DNA from: Antiquaquibacter soli
GTDB taxonomy: Bacteria; Actinomycetota; Actinomycetes; Actinomycetales; Microbacteriaceae
Direction of reading: 5' to 3'
NCBI RefSeq assembly: GCF_030580675.1
Contig: NZ_JAUQUB010000005.1
Span: forward strand, 1 to 64,000
Length of the DNA: 64,000 nt
A program made the position numbers and the translations under genes. Of this stretch, positions 50,976-59,902 are shown piece after piece (positions within the stretch are counted from its first letter, which is position 1; every line of letters starts with the position of its first letter). The notes beneath the pieces were generated by a model. The model had not been told where the DNA came from and searched no databases. It was given only the letters and a program-made list of their open reading frames with translations.

Positions 50976-52258
50976 TGGCCACCGTCATCCGGATGCCCGA
51001 GGTGCTCGCCGGGGCCTCGGAGGCCGCGATCCAGTCGTGGCTCGTCGAGCCCGGGCAGGACCTCTCCGTCGGCACGCCGCTCGCCGAGATCGAGACCGAG
51101 AAGGCCGTCGTCGAGTACGCCGCCGAGACCGGTGGCACCGTTCTCAAGCTCCTCCTCGAGGAGGGGGTCTCCGCGAAGGTGGGCGACCCGATCGCGGTCG
51201 TCGGGGCGCCCGGCGAGTCCGCGGATGACGCGGCGCCTGCAGCCCCCGCCGCGGTGCCCGCCGCCCCGGAGCCCGCCGCGGCACCCGCATCCCCATCTAT
51301 TTCCGCTTCTCCGGAGCCGGCGGCCGCACCCGCCCCGGCCCCGGAGACCTCTGCCCCGGTCTCGGTTTCTCCCGAGCCCGGCGATCACGCGCGCCGCTTC
51401 GCAAGCCCGCTCGTGCGCCGTTTGGCTCGCGAGCGCGGGCTCGACCTCGCGCGCATCACGGGCACCGGCCCGGGCGGGCGGATCGTGCGGCGGGACCTCG
51501 ACGGAGTGGACGCTGCCGCCGCATCCACCGCTCCGGAGCCCACCCCCGGAGAAACGACCACGCCGGCGGTCGCCTCGGGCGAAACGCAGCTCGTGCCGCA
51601 CACCGCCATGCGGCGGGCCATCGCGCGGCGGCTCACCGAGAGCAAGTCGACGGTGCCGCACTTCTACCTCGTCGCCGACTGCCGCGTCGACCGTCTCCTC
51701 GCGCTGCGAGCAGAGATCAACGAGAGCGCCCCGACGAAGATCTCCGTCAACGACTTCGTGCTCAAGGCGGCGGCCGCGGCGTTCCTCGCGGTTCCCGAGG
51801 CGAACGCCACGTGGGGTGAGCAGGCCGTGACCCGCTACTCGACGGTCGACATGTCGGTCGCCGTCGCCATCGAGGGCGGTCTCGTCACCCCGGTGCTGCG
51901 CTCGGTCGAGTCGCTCACGCTCGGCGAGATCGCGCGCTCCGTCGCCGACCTGGCTGAGCGGTCGCGCGCCGGCAAGCTGCGGCAGCACGAGCTCGAGGGC
52001 GGCAGCTTCGCCGTCTCGAATCTTGGCATGTACGGCATCACCGAGTTCTCGGCGATCATCAACCCGCCGCAGTCGGCGATCCTCGCGGTGGGCCGCGCTC
52101 GGCCCGAGGCGGTCGTGGTCGACGGCGCGATCGAGGTCGCGACGGTCATGACGGTCACCCTCTCGGCCGACCACCGCGTGCTCGACGGTGCCCTCGCCGC
52201 CCAGTGGTTGGCCGCGTTCGTGAAGAACATCGAGAACCCGCTCGGGATGCTCGTCTGA
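50975..52258 (+). CDS. 2-oxoacid dehydrogenase E2 (dihydrolipoyl acyltransferase)
   Basis: 427-residue E2: one lipoyl domain with lipoyl-Lys in EIETEKAVVEYAAE near residue 45, an Ala/Pro-rich linker (about 80-130), an E1/E3-binding domain (ASPLVRRLARERGLDLARIT), and the catalytic domain with HRVLDG (SADHRVLDGALAAQW). It transfers the acyl group to CoA. ATG overlaps the E1 stop. No E3 (dihydrolipoamide dehydrogenase) gene is in the window, so E3 must be shared from elsewhere. Confidence 0.93.
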   Translation: MATVIRMPEVLAGASEAAIQSWLVEPGQDLSVGTPLAEIETEKAVVEYAAETGGTVLKLLLEEGVSAKVGDPIAVVGAPGESADDAAPAAPAAVPAAPEPAAAPASPSISASPEPAAAPAPAPETSAPVSVSPEPGDHARRFASPLVRRLARERGLDLARITGTGPGGRIVRRDLDGVDAAAASTAPEPTPGETTTPAVASGETQLVPHTAMRRAIARRLTESKSTVPHFYLVADCRVDRLLALRAEINESAPTKISVNDFVLKAAAAAFLAVPEANATWGEQAVTRYSTVDMSVAVAIEGGLVTPVLRSVESLTLGEIARSVADLAERSRAGKLRQHELEGGSFAVSNLGMYGITEFSAIINPPQSAILAVGRARPEAVVVDGAIEVATVMTVTLSADHRVLDGALAAQWLAAFVKNIENPLGMLV

Positions 52259-52292
52259 AGCCCGGCGGGCCCGGCTGGTCCGTTGCCGGGCT
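52259..52292. terminator. Hairpin between E2 and the convergent DUF4032 gene
   Basis: AGCCCGGC (52259-52266) pairs with GCCGGGCT (52285-52292), immediately after the E2 stop. It has an 18-nt loop and no T-run. Confidence 0.5.
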
Positions 52293-52319
52293 CGTCGTCA
52301 GACCGGGTCCTGACGCGAC

Positions 52320-53600
52320 TCAGACCTTCGAGCGCCAGTCGTCCTCGTCGTCGAGGACGTCCACCGGCGCCGTGAAGGTGCCCGTCGGCGGGTTGATGAT
52401 GGTCGCCTCGTCGCGACGGTGGCGCAGCACCGTGTCGATGTAGCTCGTCATCGCCTCCGCAAGGGGGACGTCGCGGCCGGAGTCCTGGGAGAGGTACCAC
52501 CGGTGCTCGAGAAGCTGGTGGAAGATCTCCGCCGGCTCGAGCTTGCCGCGCAGCTCCTTCGGGATGGCGCGGATGACCGGCTCGAATACCCGAGCGGTCC
52601 ACTCGTGCGCCACGACCTCCTCGTCGACGTCCTGCTTGTCGAAGGCGAGGCGGTAGGCGTCCAGGTCGTTGAGGAGGCGGCGGGCCTGGTTCTCCTGGGC
52701 GTCCAGGCCGGTGAGCCGCAGCAGTCGCCGCGAGTGGTGCCCGGCATCCACCACCTTTGGCTGGATGCGCACCTGGGTGCCGGTCTCGTCGGTGCGGATC
52801 GCGAGCTCCTCGATGTCGAAGCCGAGCTCGTTGAGGCGCTCGACCCTCTGGTTGATGCGCCAGCGCTCCGACGAGTCGAAGACCTCGGTTCCCGTGAGCT
52901 CCTTCCAGAGGCTGCGGTACTTCTCGACGATCCCGTCGCTGATCGCGACCGGGTCGATGTCCTCGTCGAGGCGACCGCCAGCCTGGAGGTCGAGCAGCTC
53001 GCCGGCGATGTTGACGCGAGCGATCTCGAGGTCGTTCTCGCGCTGCCCGTTCGAGAGCCCGTCGTAGAGCTGGCCGGTCTCGGCATCGACGAGGTAGGCG
53101 GCGAAGGCGCCGGCGTCGCGGCGGAAGAGGGTGTTGGAGAGCGAGACATCCCCCCAGAAGAAGCCGACCACGTGAAGGCGCACGAGGAGCACGGCGAGGG
53201 CGTCGACGAGTCGGGTCGCCGTCTCCGGCCGAAGCGACTGGGAGTAGATCGCCCGATAGGGCAGCGAGAAGCGCAAATGCCGCGTGACGAGCACCGACTC
53301 GAGCGGCTCACCCGTCGCGGACGTGCGGTTGGTGATGACGGCGACCGGGTCGACGCAGGGGATGTCGAGCCGTTGGAGCGTGCGGAGCATGTCGTACTCG
53401 CGCTTGGCGAGCTCCGCGGATGTCTCCTTGATGGCCACCACGTAGCCGCTGAGGTTCACGAACCGCACCACATGGCGCGAGATGCCCTTGGGGAGGGCGG
53501 CGATCGTCTCCTCCGGCCACAGCTCGAGGGGGAGCGCCCACGGCAGGTCCAGCAGCCCCGGGTCGACGGTCGCGGCGGTGATGTTGAGTGATCCGCTCAT
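52320..53600 (-). CDS. DUF4032 protein with a kinase-like N-terminal fold
   Basis: 426-residue conserved actinobacterial protein of the DUF4032 type. The N-terminal half looks like a lipopolysaccharide-kinase/protein-kinase fold: a Lys in VVAIKETSAEL, then LVRLHVVGFFWGDVSLSNTLF, where the catalytic-loop-like GDVSLSN and VDAETGQ resemble HxDxxxxN and DxD/G motifs. The C-terminal half (about 330-410) is helical. No substrate is known. GTG/ATG choice: ATG 53600, MSGSLNI. It follows the terminator of the ABC-ATPase gene and is transcribed on its own. Confidence 0.8.
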   Translation of the reverse strand: MSGSLNITAATVDPGLLDLPWALPLELWPEETIAALPKGISRHVVRFVNLSGYVVAIKETSAELAKREYDMLRTLQRLDIPCVDPVAVITNRTSATGEPLESVLVTRHLRFSLPYRAIYSQSLRPETATRLVDALAVLLVRLHVVGFFWGDVSLSNTLFRRDAGAFAAYLVDAETGQLYDGLSNGQRENDLEIARVNIAGELLDLQAGGRLDEDIDPVAISDGIVEKYRSLWKELTGTEVFDSSERWRINQRVERLNELGFDIEELAIRTDETGTQVRIQPKVVDAGHHSRRLLRLTGLDAQENQARRLLNDLDAYRLAFDKQDVDEEVVAHEWTARVFEPVIRAIPKELRGKLEPAEIFHQLLEHRWYLSQDSGRDVPLAEAMTSYIDTVLRHRRDEATIINPPTGTFTAPVDVLDDEDDWRSKV

Positions 53601-53617
53601 GGTTCTCCTGACAAAAC

Positions 53618-53653
53618 GATCGGGCCTGCCGAGACTACTCGACAGGCCCGATC
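53618..53653 (-). terminator. Intrinsic terminator after the sugar-ABC ATPase
   Basis: Perfect 11-bp stem GATCGGGCCTG (53618-53628) / CAGGCCCGATC (53643-53653) with an inner CGAG/CTCG pair. On the minus strand the stem is followed by GTTTTG, a short U-tract. It starts 17 bp after the ATPase stop. Confidence 0.85.
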
Positions 53654-53670
53654 AGGCGTTGATGCAGCGA

Positions 53671-54771
<1,101 letters not shown>

Positions 54772-54986
54772 GGTTGTACTAACTCCTTCACCGGCAGGTA
54801 CGTGCCGGACGATCCGTAGTGAATGGATGCGGTGACAGAAGCCACCACGCACCAGTATGTCACTTCCCGCGAGCCCGTGGCGGTTGGTCAATTCCCAGCC
54901 ACCTCTCCTAGAATTTCTCAGGCATGCGCCCCGCCGGCGCCCACGAATCATCAGGCACAGCCGCCACCATCCCGAATGAGGTCCGA

Positions 54987-55889
54987 GTGAGCTACTCGAA
55001 CGAGTCCCGGCTCAGCAAGAACGAGAAGCGCGAAGCGGCGCGAGAGAAGGCCCGCCTCCTGCGCGAGGAGCAGAAGAAGAAGGACAAGCGCACCCGCCTG
55101 CTTCTCCAGGGCGGGATCATCCTCGCCTCGCTCGCCATCATCGCCGTCGTGGCTCTCGTCATCGTCAACTCGATCAGGCCGGCCGGCCCGGGCCCGCTCA
55201 ATATGGCGAGCGACGGCATCCAGATCGGCGAAGGCTTCGTGGCGACCGAGACGCCCGCACTGCAGCCGGGCGAGGACCCGATCCCGAACGAGCGCGCCGA
55301 CGGCGAGCTCAACATCACGATGTTCGTCGACTACCTGTGCCCGATCTGCGGCCAGTTCGAGGCGACCAACGGCGACTACATCTCGAGCCTCCTCGAGAAC
55401 GGCGGCACGACGGTCGACATCCACCCGATCTCGATCCTCGACCGGCTCTCGCAGGGCACCAAGTACTCGACTCGCTCGGCCAACGCCGCCGCGTGCGTCG
55501 CGAACTACTCGCCCAACCAGTTCTACGACTTCCACAACCTGCTGTTCGCGAACCAGCCCGCCGAGAACTCCACCGGTCTCACCGATGAGGAGCTCATCGG
55601 GTTCACCGAGCAGGCCGGTGTGGAGTCCGCTGACAAGATCGCGTCGTGCATCAAGGGTCAGGATTTCAAGGCGTTCGTCACGAACGCATCGGCGCGAGCC
55701 CTCAACGGACCCATCCCGAACTCCAATGTCGACCAGGTCACCGGCACCCCGACCGTCATCGTCAACGGCCTCAAGTACGAGGGCCCCATCAACGACCTCG
55801 CGTCGTTCCAGGCCTTCGTCATCCAGGCAGCGGGCGAGGCGTTCACGGAGTCCTCGACGTCGACCCCGACGCCCACTCCCGCTCCTTAA
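54987..55889 (+). CDS. Membrane-anchored DsbA-like thioredoxin-fold protein
   Basis: 300-residue protein: a charged cytoplasmic tail (about 1-45, many Lys/Arg/Glu), one membrane helix (GIILASLAIIAVVALVIVNS), then an extracellular DsbA-like thioredoxin domain with the redox motif CPIC in MFVDYLCPICGQFEATN and the cis-Pro segment VTGTPTVIVNG. A Ser/Thr/Pro-rich tail ends it. It probably oxidises or isomerises disulfides of exported proteins. GTG 54987 with GAGG 5 nt upstream is chosen; an ATG at 54924 behind a TAGAAT -10 would add 21 residues. Confidence 0.85.
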   Translation: MSYSNESRLSKNEKREAAREKARLLREEQKKKDKRTRLLLQGGIILASLAIIAVVALVIVNSIRPAGPGPLNMASDGIQIGEGFVATETPALQPGEDPIPNERADGELNITMFVDYLCPICGQFEATNGDYISSLLENGGTTVDIHPISILDRLSQGTKYSTRSANAAACVANYSPNQFYDFHNLLFANQPAENSTGLTDEELIGFTEQAGVESADKIASCIKGQDFKAFVTNASARALNGPIPNSNVDQVTGTPTVIVNGLKYEGPINDLASFQAFVIQAAGEAFTESSTSTPTPTPAP

Positions 55890-55892
55890 GCG

Positions 55893-56711
55893 TCAGACCT
55901 GGCCCGCGGCGACGAGCCGCGACGCCTCCTGCTCGCGAGCCCGCTCGCCGGCGGCGACGATAGCGGGCGTCGGCTTGCCGATAGTGGGCAGCCACACGAT
56001 GAGCTTGCGGTGGTGGCCGGAGAGCTCCTGATACTCGGTGATGAGGCTCATGCGCGGGAAGGTGTTCACCAGTACGGCATCGGGCACCAGGCGATCGACG
56101 AGACGGCGCCATCCGGAGTCGGGGAGCGTGGCATCCGCGCCGTCTCGCTTCGCCAGCAAGTAAGCGTTCTTCTCCCGCGTACGCCGGTAGGCGAGGAGCG
56201 TGAGGATGATCGAGGCGATCGTCGCGAGGACGAGCAGCGAGAGCACCGGCAGGCCGATGGCGACCGGGATCATCGCGAGGACGTGGATGTTGAGCGTGTC
56301 GAGCACGTACATCAGCACGAGCGACAAACCGCCCCACATGAGCGCGTACTTCAGGCACACTCTGCCCTGGATGTTGAGGAACTCCTTGCTGTAGTCCCAG
56401 TAGACCGCGTGAAAGGCCTTCTCCATGACGAGGCTCGTGATGTATTCGAGCACGGTGCCGACGACGAGGCCCAGCCCGAAGACCGCGAACGGGTTGTCGA
56501 AGAACGGCAGGAGCGCGAGGGAGATCACGACTCCACCCGTGCCGTACAGCAGGTTGAAGGGCAGGTAGAGCAGGCCCAGTCGAGACTCGACGACGCCGCG
56601 GTACTCGATCGTCCAGCAGTAGAGCATCTCGACGATCACCCCGGCGAAGCTGTAGATGAAGAACAGCCAGAGGGCGATGTAGACGTAGGTGACGACGGTA
56701 GCGAGATCCAC
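55893..56711 (-). CDS. CmpB-family membrane protein (putative ABC permease)
   Basis: 272-residue membrane protein with about five predicted helices in the first 170 residues. The family pattern is visible: VVTYVYIALWLFFIYSFAGV, EMLYCWTIEYRGVVESRLG, LEYITSLVMEKAFHAVYWDY. This matches the so-called ABC_trans_CmpB group, whose transport role is unproven. GTG start with GGGGAGG upstream. It converges on the DsbA-like gene with only 3 bp between stops. Confidence 0.75.
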   Translation of the reverse strand: MDLATVVTYVYIALWLFFIYSFAGVIVEMLYCWTIEYRGVVESRLGLLYLPFNLLYGTGGVVISLALLPFFDNPFAVFGLGLVVGTVLEYITSLVMEKAFHAVYWDYSKEFLNIQGRVCLKYALMWGGLSLVLMYVLDTLNIHVLAMIPVAIGLPVLSLLVLATIASIILTLLAYRRTREKNAYLLAKRDGADATLPDSGWRRLVDRLVPDAVLVNTFPRMSLITEYQELSGHHRKLIVWLPTIGKPTPAIVAAGERAREQEASRLVAAGQV

Positions 56712-56783
56712 TCGAGCCTCCCCAGGAGTGCGGTTGCCGAGAGACTATCGGTACCTGTCGGAGGCGCACGGTAGCGTCGCGGC

Positions 56784-57476
56784 ATGGACCTGCTGCTGAT
56801 TCCCGGTTTCTGGCTCGATGGCGATTCGTGGGGCGAGGTGACGACCCGCTTGCGCGATGCGGGGCGCACGGTGCATCCGCTCACGCTGCCAGGCCTGGAG
56901 TCGGTGGATGCCGACCGCTCGGGGATCACCCTGCGCGACCACGTCGACGCCGTCGTCGCCGCGGTCGATGCGATCGGCGAGCGCGTCGTCCTCGTCGGCC
57001 ACAGCGGCGGCGGATCGATCGCGTGGGCCGTGGCGGATGCCCGGCCGGAGCTCGTGGCCCGCGTCGTGTTCGTGGATTCCGGCCCGCTCGGCGACGGGGG
57101 AGTCATCAACGACGAGCTGCCTGTGGTCGACGGGGAGATCCCGCTGCCGGACTGGTCGGTGTTCGAGGACGAGGACCTCGTGGACATGACCGAGGAGCTG
57201 CGCGACCACTTCGCGGCGATCGCGAAGCCGGAGCCCGCGCGCGTGGCGAGCGACAAGCAGGTGCTCTCCGATCCGCGACGCTACGACGTCCCCGTGACGG
57301 TGATCTGCTGTGAGTTCACGGCGAACCAGCTGCAGCAGATGATCGACGGCGGGGCGCCGTGGGTGGCAGAGCTCGCCGCGGTGAAAGAGCGCGTGCTCAT
57401 CGACCTGCCGACAGGCCACTGGCCCCAGTTCACGAAGCCCGTGGAGCTCGCGGAGGCGATCGTCGGGGCGCTCTAG
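56784..57476 (+). CDS. Alpha/beta-fold hydrolase
   Basis: 230-residue small alpha/beta hydrolase: oxyanion segment LLIPGFWLDGDSW at the N-terminus, nucleophile elbow LVGHSGGGSIAW near residue 75, and the C-terminal catalytic His in LPTGHWPQFTKP. TAGCGT (56772-56777) lies 6 nt before the ATG, predicting a leaderless mRNA. Its TAG shares the CTAG palindrome (57473-57476) with the convergent small gene. Substrate unknown. Confidence 0.85.
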   Translation: MDLLLIPGFWLDGDSWGEVTTRLRDAGRTVHPLTLPGLESVDADRSGITLRDHVDAVVAAVDAIGERVVLVGHSGGGSIAWAVADARPELVARVVFVDSGPLGDGGVINDELPVVDGEIPLPDWSVFEDEDLVDMTEELRDHFAAIAKPEPARVASDKQVLSDPRRYDVPVTVICCEFTANQLQQMIDGGAPWVAELAAVKERVLIDLPTGHWPQFTKPVELAEAIVGAL

Positions 57477-57745
57477 CGGCGCTTCTTCGCGGCGAGTGCG
57501 CTCGCGGCGCCGTTGCGCATGACTGCTTGCCGAGCTGCGAACGACATCACCGAGAAGACCGCGGCGGCGGACAGGATGCTCCCGAAGGCCACCCACGACC
57601 CGATGGAGAGCACCGAAAACGCCGACCCCACCGACCCGATGCTGCCGATCGACCCGATGCTGCCGATCGACAGGAACGACCCGCGGCTGCCGACCGACAG
57701 GAACGAGTCGCGCGAGCCGATGCTCAGGATCGAGTTGCGGGCCAT
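57473..57745 (-). CDS. Small protein built of Ser-Ile-Gly-Ser repeats
   Basis: 90-residue protein. Residues about 1-52 are a run of short repeats of the form (S/F)(L/x)S(I/V)GS, starting MARNSILSIGSRDSFLSVGS, with at least eight copies of S(I/V)GS. A hydrophobic stretch follows (AFGSILSAAAVFSVMSFAA) and then a basic tail ending AKKRR. The regular hexapeptide-like spacing suggests a small beta-solenoid attached to a membrane helix. ATG start; the opposite strand is also open here but this frame fits the codon pattern better. Function unknown. Confidence 0.65.
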   Translation of the reverse strand: MARNSILSIGSRDSFLSVGSRGSFLSIGSIGSIGSIGSVGSAFSVLSIGSWVAFGSILSAAAVFSVMSFAARQAVMRNGAASALAAKKRR

Positions 57746-57777
57746 GGGGTGAGGTTACTCCTGCCGTGGGGCTCAGC

Positions 57778-57842
57778 GAGTGGCGAGTTTCGCACCTTCG
57801 TGGAGGGATTGTGCACCGGTGAAGGTGCGAAAGTCGCTACTC
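57778..57842. repeat. 65-bp palindromic intergenic repeat, copy 4
   Basis: Left arm GAGTGGCGAGTTTCGCAC (57778-57795), continuing CTTC; right arm GAAGGTGCGAAAGTCGCT (57821-57838), continuing ACTC to 57842. The 22-bp arms match at 20 positions. It lies between the 5' end of the SIGS-repeat gene and tRNA-Thr, so it is not a shared terminator. Confidence 0.85.
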
Positions 57843-57899
57843 AGTGCCGTCCTAGCTCGCGGGCTAGTTACACGCGCCCGGTACTATTGACCGGTCCGC

Positions 57900-57976
57900 G
57901 CCTCCTTAGCTCAGTTGGCCAGAGCATCGCTCTTGTAAAGCGAGGGTCATCGGTTCGAATCCGATAGGGGGCTCCA
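57900..57976 (+). tRNA. tRNA-Thr (anticodon TGT), CCA encoded
   Basis: 77-nt cloverleaf. Acceptor stem GCCTCCT/AGGGGGC (one T-G pair), D-arm TAGCTCAGTTGGCCAGAGCA, anticodon loop CTTGTAA with anticodon TGT (reads ACA, Thr), T-arm with GGTTCGAATCC, and an encoded 3' CCA (57974-57976). A TACTAT -10 candidate lies at 57882-57887 and a terminator hairpin follows. Confidence 0.96.
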
Positions 57977-57982
57977 ACGAAA

Positions 57983-58012
57983 ACAGGGCCGACCCCGAAG
58001 GGCCGGCCCTGT
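57983..58012 (+). terminator. Hairpin after tRNA-Thr
   Basis: ACAGGGCCG (57983-57991) pairs with CGGCCCTGT (58004-58012), with an inner CCC/GGG pair and GAA loop. It starts 7 bp after the tRNA. Only a weak T content follows. Confidence 0.75.
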
Positions 58013-58028
58013 CTCAGGCTGAGGCGGG

Positions 58029-58289
58029 TCAGACGGCGGGGCCGTCGGTCTCCGTCACGTTGCGGGTCACGCGTGCACCGCTGGCCGGGTCGACACCCGA
58101 CGTCGAGGTGGTCACGGCCGCGCGCCGACGGAACATCGCGATGAGTCCGATGAGGAACACCACGACTCCGGCACCCATGAGGATGTAGCCGATGAGGTCG
58201 ATGTTGACGACTCCACCGAGATCGAAGTTGAGGGCGAACACGAGGATCGCGCCGATCACGAACAGGACAACTCCGGTACCGATACTCAT
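58029..58289 (-). CDS. DUF6458-like small membrane protein
   Basis: 86-residue protein with two membrane helices (SIGTGVVLFVIGAILVFAL, LIGYILMGAGVVVFLIGLIA) and a short soluble tail. The MSIGTGVVLFVIGAIL start is characteristic of an actinobacterial family of unknown function. The ATG at 58289 is used; the in-frame reading from 58340 adds a charged stretch that does not fit. It faces tRNA-Thr across a terminator. Confidence 0.78.
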   Translation of the reverse strand: MSIGTGVVLFVIGAILVFALNFDLGGVVNIDLIGYILMGAGVVVFLIGLIAMFRRRAAVTTSTSGVDPASGARVTRNVTETDGPAV

Positions 58290-58418
58290 TGCTTCATTCC
58301 TTTCCGCCCTGGGTAAGGGCTTGTCCCCGAAGGGGACCACTCGACGCTAGAGGTTGGCGGACGCGGGCGAGTAGGGGTTGATTTCCCAGCCGGTTTTGGG
58401 GCATGAGAAGAGGTCAAT

Positions 58419-58901
58419 TCACGTCTGGCGCGACTCGCCGCTCTCCGGCCCCCATGCCCACGTCGCCACCACCTCGGCGGCGTCGCCCCTGAGCTCCACC
58501 AGTGCCGCGCTCTCCAGGGTGACACGGTCGCCCTCCTGCGGGCGGGTCTTGCCGACATGGGTGATGTGGGGCCGGTAGTTCGGCGAGAGGTACTGCGGCT
58601 CCGCGAAGGCCATCCCGTCGAGCACGAGCTGTTCGTGCAGCGCCGTGAGGACACTGGAGGGCTCAACGAGGCTGACCTCTACAGCACCATGCGCGCCGAA
58701 TAGCGCCTCGACACCGACCTGGATCGCACAACGTCGGGCCCGCCGGAGGACCGGATCGACGAGCGCGACCAGGGCCTCTGTTCCGCCATCCCATCGGAAG
58801 TTCTGCCCGACGGTCACGTGCAGCGGCCACGCTCGGCGGGAGAAGGACTGCCCCGCATGCAGGGCCTCGAGCGGGCACACGATGACGAAGGTCTGGCCCA
58901 T
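58419..58901 (-). CDS. 2H phosphoesterase (LigT/ThpR-like)
   Basis: 160-residue protein with the paired HxT/S-x motifs of the 2H superfamily: HVTV near residue 28 and HITH near residue 112. These enzymes open cyclic phosphodiesters (2',3'-cyclic phosphates of RNA ends, ADP-ribose 1,2-cyclic phosphate). The second motif ends in His, not a hydrophobic residue, which is a mild departure. TACTAT (58913-58908) lies 6 nt before the ATG, so the transcript should be leaderless. RtcB also lies in this window, so RNA-end chemistry is a possible link but unproven. Confidence 0.78.
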   Translation of the reverse strand: MGQTFVIVCPLEALHAGQSFSRRAWPLHVTVGQNFRWDGGTEALVALVDPVLRRARRCAIQVGVEALFGAHGAVEVSLVEPSSVLTALHEQLVLDGMAFAEPQYLSPNYRPHITHVGKTRPQEGDRVTLESAALVELRGDAAEVVATWAWGPESGESRQT

Positions 58902-58945
58902 CCCGAAATAGTAGTGACCGCGCCACCCACTAGCCTCGACTAGTC

Positions 58946-59902
58946 ATGTCCACTCAGCACCGCCCCGCATGGGTCACCGTCGTCTGCACCGCGGTCGCCG
59001 TCGCGTGCGGGCTCGGGATGGCGGCGCAGGCCCGGGTCAACGGCGAGCTCGCGACGCGCATCGAGAACGGGCCGCTTGCGGCGTTCATCTCATTCGGCAC
59101 GGGGCTCATCATCATGATCGTGGCGATGGCGTTCTCGCCGGCGGGGCGAGCGGGGGTGGGCCGCGTCGCGGCGAGCATCCGGGAGCGGAGCATCCCGTGG
59201 TTCTGGATCCTCGGCGGACTCGGCGGTGCGTACCTCATCCTCTCCCAGGGCCTGGTCGCGGCGACCCTCGGGGTCGCCCTCTTCTCGGTCGGGGTCGTCG
59301 CCGGTCAGACGCTCAGCGCCCTCGTCATCGACCGGCGCGGGCTGGGGTCGATGGCCCCGAAGCCGATCACAGCACTGCGGGTCATCGGCGCCCTCCTCGC
59401 GCTGGGCGCGGTGATCTTCGCGGGCTCCAGCCAACTGCACGGCGACTTCCCCGTCTGGATGCTCCTGCTCCCGTTCTCGGCAGGCATCGGCATCGCTTGG
59501 CAGCAGGCGTTCAACGGGCAGATCCGGGAGGTGAGCGGATCGGCCGTCACCGCGAGCTTCGGCAACTTCGTCGTCGGCACCCTGGCCCTCGGCATCGCGA
59601 CGCTGGTCGCGAGCCCGTGGAACGGCTGGCCGGACTCGCTGCCGCTCGACCCGGTCGTGTACCTCGGCGGGCCGATCGGCGTCATGTTCATCGTGTGCGG
59701 CGCGATCGTGGTCCGCTACATCGGCGTGCTGCTGCTCGGGCTGGGGATGATCGCGGGGCAGCTTCTCGGTTCGCTCGTGCTCGACATCGTGGTGCCCGCT
59801 GCGGGGCACGAGCTGGGAATCCCCACAATCGTCTCGACGATCGTCACGCTCGTCGCGGTGTCTCTCACCGCGCTCGGCGGTCGCCCCGCTCGAGCACGCT
59901 GA
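58946..59902 (+). CDS. DMT-superfamily transporter, YdcZ (DUF606) type
   Basis: 318-residue membrane protein with about ten helices in two homologous halves. Half 1 opens VTVVCTAVAVACGLGMAAQA with RVNGEL; half 2 has WMLLLPFSAGIGIAWQQAFN with GQIRE. Each half of the YdcZ family carries such a Q-x(3)N/NG-xx motif. ATG start with TAGCCT about 9 nt upstream, so the leader is 2-3 nt at most. Substrate unknown. Its TGA abuts the stop of the nitroreductase gene in TGATCA (59900-59905). Confidence 0.8.
   Translation: MSTQHRPAWVTVVCTAVAVACGLGMAAQARVNGELATRIENGPLAAFISFGTGLIIMIVAMAFSPAGRAGVGRVAASIRERSIPWFWILGGLGGAYLILSQGLVAATLGVALFSVGVVAGQTLSALVIDRRGLGSMAPKPITALRVIGALLALGAVIFAGSSQLHGDFPVWMLLLPFSAGIGIAWQQAFNGQIREVSGSAVTASFGNFVVGTLALGIATLVASPWNGWPDSLPLDPVVYLGGPIGVMFIVCGAIVVRYIGVLLLGLGMIAGQLLGSLVLDIVVPAAGHELGIPTIVSTIVTLVAVSLTALGGRPARAR

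Noticed and set aside
54924-54986. ATG 54924 as the start of the DsbA-like protein
   Set aside because: Not excluded: a TAGAAT -10 is near, but spacing is 9 nt and codon use is unlike the rest; GTG 54987 has a GAGG site.
57513-57752. Plus-strand frame with DPMLPID-type repeats
   Set aside because: It mirrors the SIGS repeats on the other strand; the minus-strand frame has a better start and a sensible membrane protein.
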